DNA of 64,000 nucleotides from positions 124,001 through 188,000 of the forward strand of contig JAUHXC010000014.1 in assembly GCA_030427205.1 (NCBI GenBank). Direction: 5' to 3'. Shown here in pieces: positions 62,966-64,000 of the stretch. Under the pieces are notes generated by a model, which saw nothing but the letters and a program-made list of their open reading frames with translations, was not told the origin of the DNA and ran no database searches. How positions within the stretch are numbered: the stretch's first letter is position 1; every line of letters starts with the position of its first letter. Origin of the DNA: a bacterium. Its GTDB lineage: Bacteria; Myxococcota_A; Bradymonadia; UBA7976; UBA1532. The translations under genes and the position numbers were made by a program.

Positions 62966-64000
62966 ATGATCTCCCCCTCCCGGATCTCGCTGTGCTTCGC
63001 CTGCGTCTGGCTCGCGGGCTGCGGCCACCGCGACGGCTTCGGCTTCGACCTCGGCGTCGCGACACCCGACGCGGCCGCCGTGGGCTGGCCCCGGGGATTC
63101 GATCCGCCGGCGGACTGTGGATCGGTGCTCGGGGTGCCGCTCGACGCATTGTTCGACGCCGACGTGGTGCGCATCGCGCTGCTGCTGCCCGAGAGCGGCC
63201 CGGCGGGTGAAGCGGGGCGCGCCATGCGTCAGGCGGTCGCGCTCGCGCTGGAGGAACTCGCCACAGCGGGCGGCCTGCCCGACGGCCGGCGGGTGGGCGC
63301 GCTGGCCTGCGACAGCCGGACCGATCCCGCCCGCGCGTTCGACCTCGTCGGCTGGATGGCGAATGACTTCGACGCCCCGGCGGTCATCGGGCCCGGCCTC
63401 AGCGCCTCGGTTCTCCTGCTCGACAGCAGCGGGGCGATCGGCGGGGCGATCGACGGCCCGCTTTTCCTCAGCCCGTCGGCGACCCACCCCGATCTGGCCA
63501 GCCTCGACGACGGCGGGCGATTCTGGCGCACGGCGCCCGACGACGCCCGACCGGCGCGCGCCCTCGGCGCCTGGATGGCCGGCCGCGCCGAGCGGGTAGC
63601 CGTGATCGCCCGCCCCGATCGCTTTGGCGAGGCGCTCTCGGCGGCGGTCCTCGACGGATTTTGCGGTGGCCCGTGCCCCATCCAGCAGGCGCCGGGCGTC
63701 GCCTTCGGCCCCGGCGACGCGGTCGACGACGTCGCCGACACCGTGGTCGATCTCGCGGTTGATGGGCTGATCCTGCTGGGCTTGCCCGAGGAGTCGATCC
63801 CGTTGCTCGGCGCGCTCGTCGATCGGGCGGCTCTGCCCGAGGCCATCGGGCTCGGTGAGCCGCTGTATGATCCGGCCGTCGTCGCCGCGCTGCCCGAGGC
63901 CACCCGATCACGCGTCGGCGGCACCCGCCATGCCCGCGCCGACTCGGCGACGGCCGTTGGGTTCGCCGAGCGCTATCGCGCGCGCTGGGGCGCCGCACCG
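62966..64000 (+). CDS. substrate-binding lipoprotein of the branched-chain amino-acid/receptor type (3' partial)
   Basis: Open to the right edge (345 codons seen). The start is ATG at 62966 with GGAGG. The signal sequence ends in the lipobox VWLAGC. The mature part reads as a type 1 periplasmic-binding fold: VRIALLLPESGPAGEAGRAM, VALALEELATAGGLPDGRRV, VIGPGLSASVLLLDSSGAIG, and LFLSPSATHPDL, AVIARPDRFGEALSAAVLDG. Such proteins bind a small ligand for an ABC transporter or a sensor. The C-terminal end and any transporter genes lie beyond the window. Confidence 0.85.
   Translation, partial: MISPSRISLCFACVWLAGCGHRDGFGFDLGVATPDAAAVGWPRGFDPPADCGSVLGVPLDALFDADVVRIALLLPESGPAGEAGRAMRQAVALALEELATAGGLPDGRRVGALACDSRTDPARAFDLVGWMANDFDAPAVIGPGLSASVLLLDSSGAIGGAIDGPLFLSPSATHPDLASLDDGGRFWRTAPDDARPARALGAWMAGRAERVAVIARPDRFGEALSAAVLDGFCGGPCPIQQAPGVAFGPGDAVDDVADTVVDLAVDGLILLGLPEESIPLLGALVDRAALPEAIGLGEPLYDPAVVAALPEATRSRVGGTRHARADSATAVGFAERYRARWGAAP

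Overview
The window is about 70% GC, densely coded, and most likely comes from the chromosome of a Myxococcota-like (former Deltaproteobacteria) bacterium. This is inferred from several signs: many lipoproteins with long Asp/Ala/Pro linkers just after the lipobox cysteine, a MYXO-CTERM-like tail, giant TPR proteins, hybrid kinases, an effector-associated-domain-like protein, and frequent ATGA/GTGA stop-start overlaps. No taxonomic search could be run.

Layout. 1-3223: the end of one hybrid-kinase polypeptide (receiver and HPt) overlapping a second hybrid kinase. 3258-6310: a mutL-miaA operon on the minus strand. 6522-7805: enolase. 7857-20821: two overlapping giant TPR genes sharing a C-terminal domain. 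20900-22946: a beta-barrel porin and a stand-alone receiver. 23063-23149: tRNA-Leu(CAG) with a clear promoter and terminator. 23288-26154: a short Hsp70-like ATPase divergent from a one-heme lipoprotein. 26266-31005: glycosylation genes (GT39, polyprenyl-phosphate mannose synthase, GT60-like GlcNAc transferase) with a TTL-type ATP-grasp enzyme and a cupin.

31150-37333 is the accessory-looking part: a coupled lipoprotein/zincin pair, a hypothetical protein, a G-rich non-coding stretch with mutually exclusive hairpins, a frameshifted pentapeptide-repeat remnant, an HTH protein, and an EAD-like/SUMF1-fold protein. 37453-44658: a sigma54-type activator divergent from a patatin lipase, a large lipoprotein, and recN. 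44779-47810: envelope proteins. 47878-49376: an arsenosugar-type AhpD-like/ArsS pair. 49415-54937: a membrane protein, lipoproteins, a HEAT protein and cysH. 55111-59462: fructose-bisphosphatase, two cyclic-nucleotide-binding proteins and a TGS-less ThrRS. 59656-64000: a FixJ-type regulator, secreted proteins, an endonuclease I lipoprotein and a substrate-binding lipoprotein cut by the window end.

Functional themes. Central metabolism and information processing (eno, fbp, cysH, thrS, miaA, mutL, recN, tRNA) are scattered singly among envelope genes. Two-component signalling recurs at 1-3223, 22578, 37453 and 59656. The best candidates for something undescribed are the EAD-like/SUMF1 plus HTH module next to the structured G-rich region (34100-37333), the GT60/ATP-grasp operon (29111-31005), and the giant TPR pair (7857-20821).
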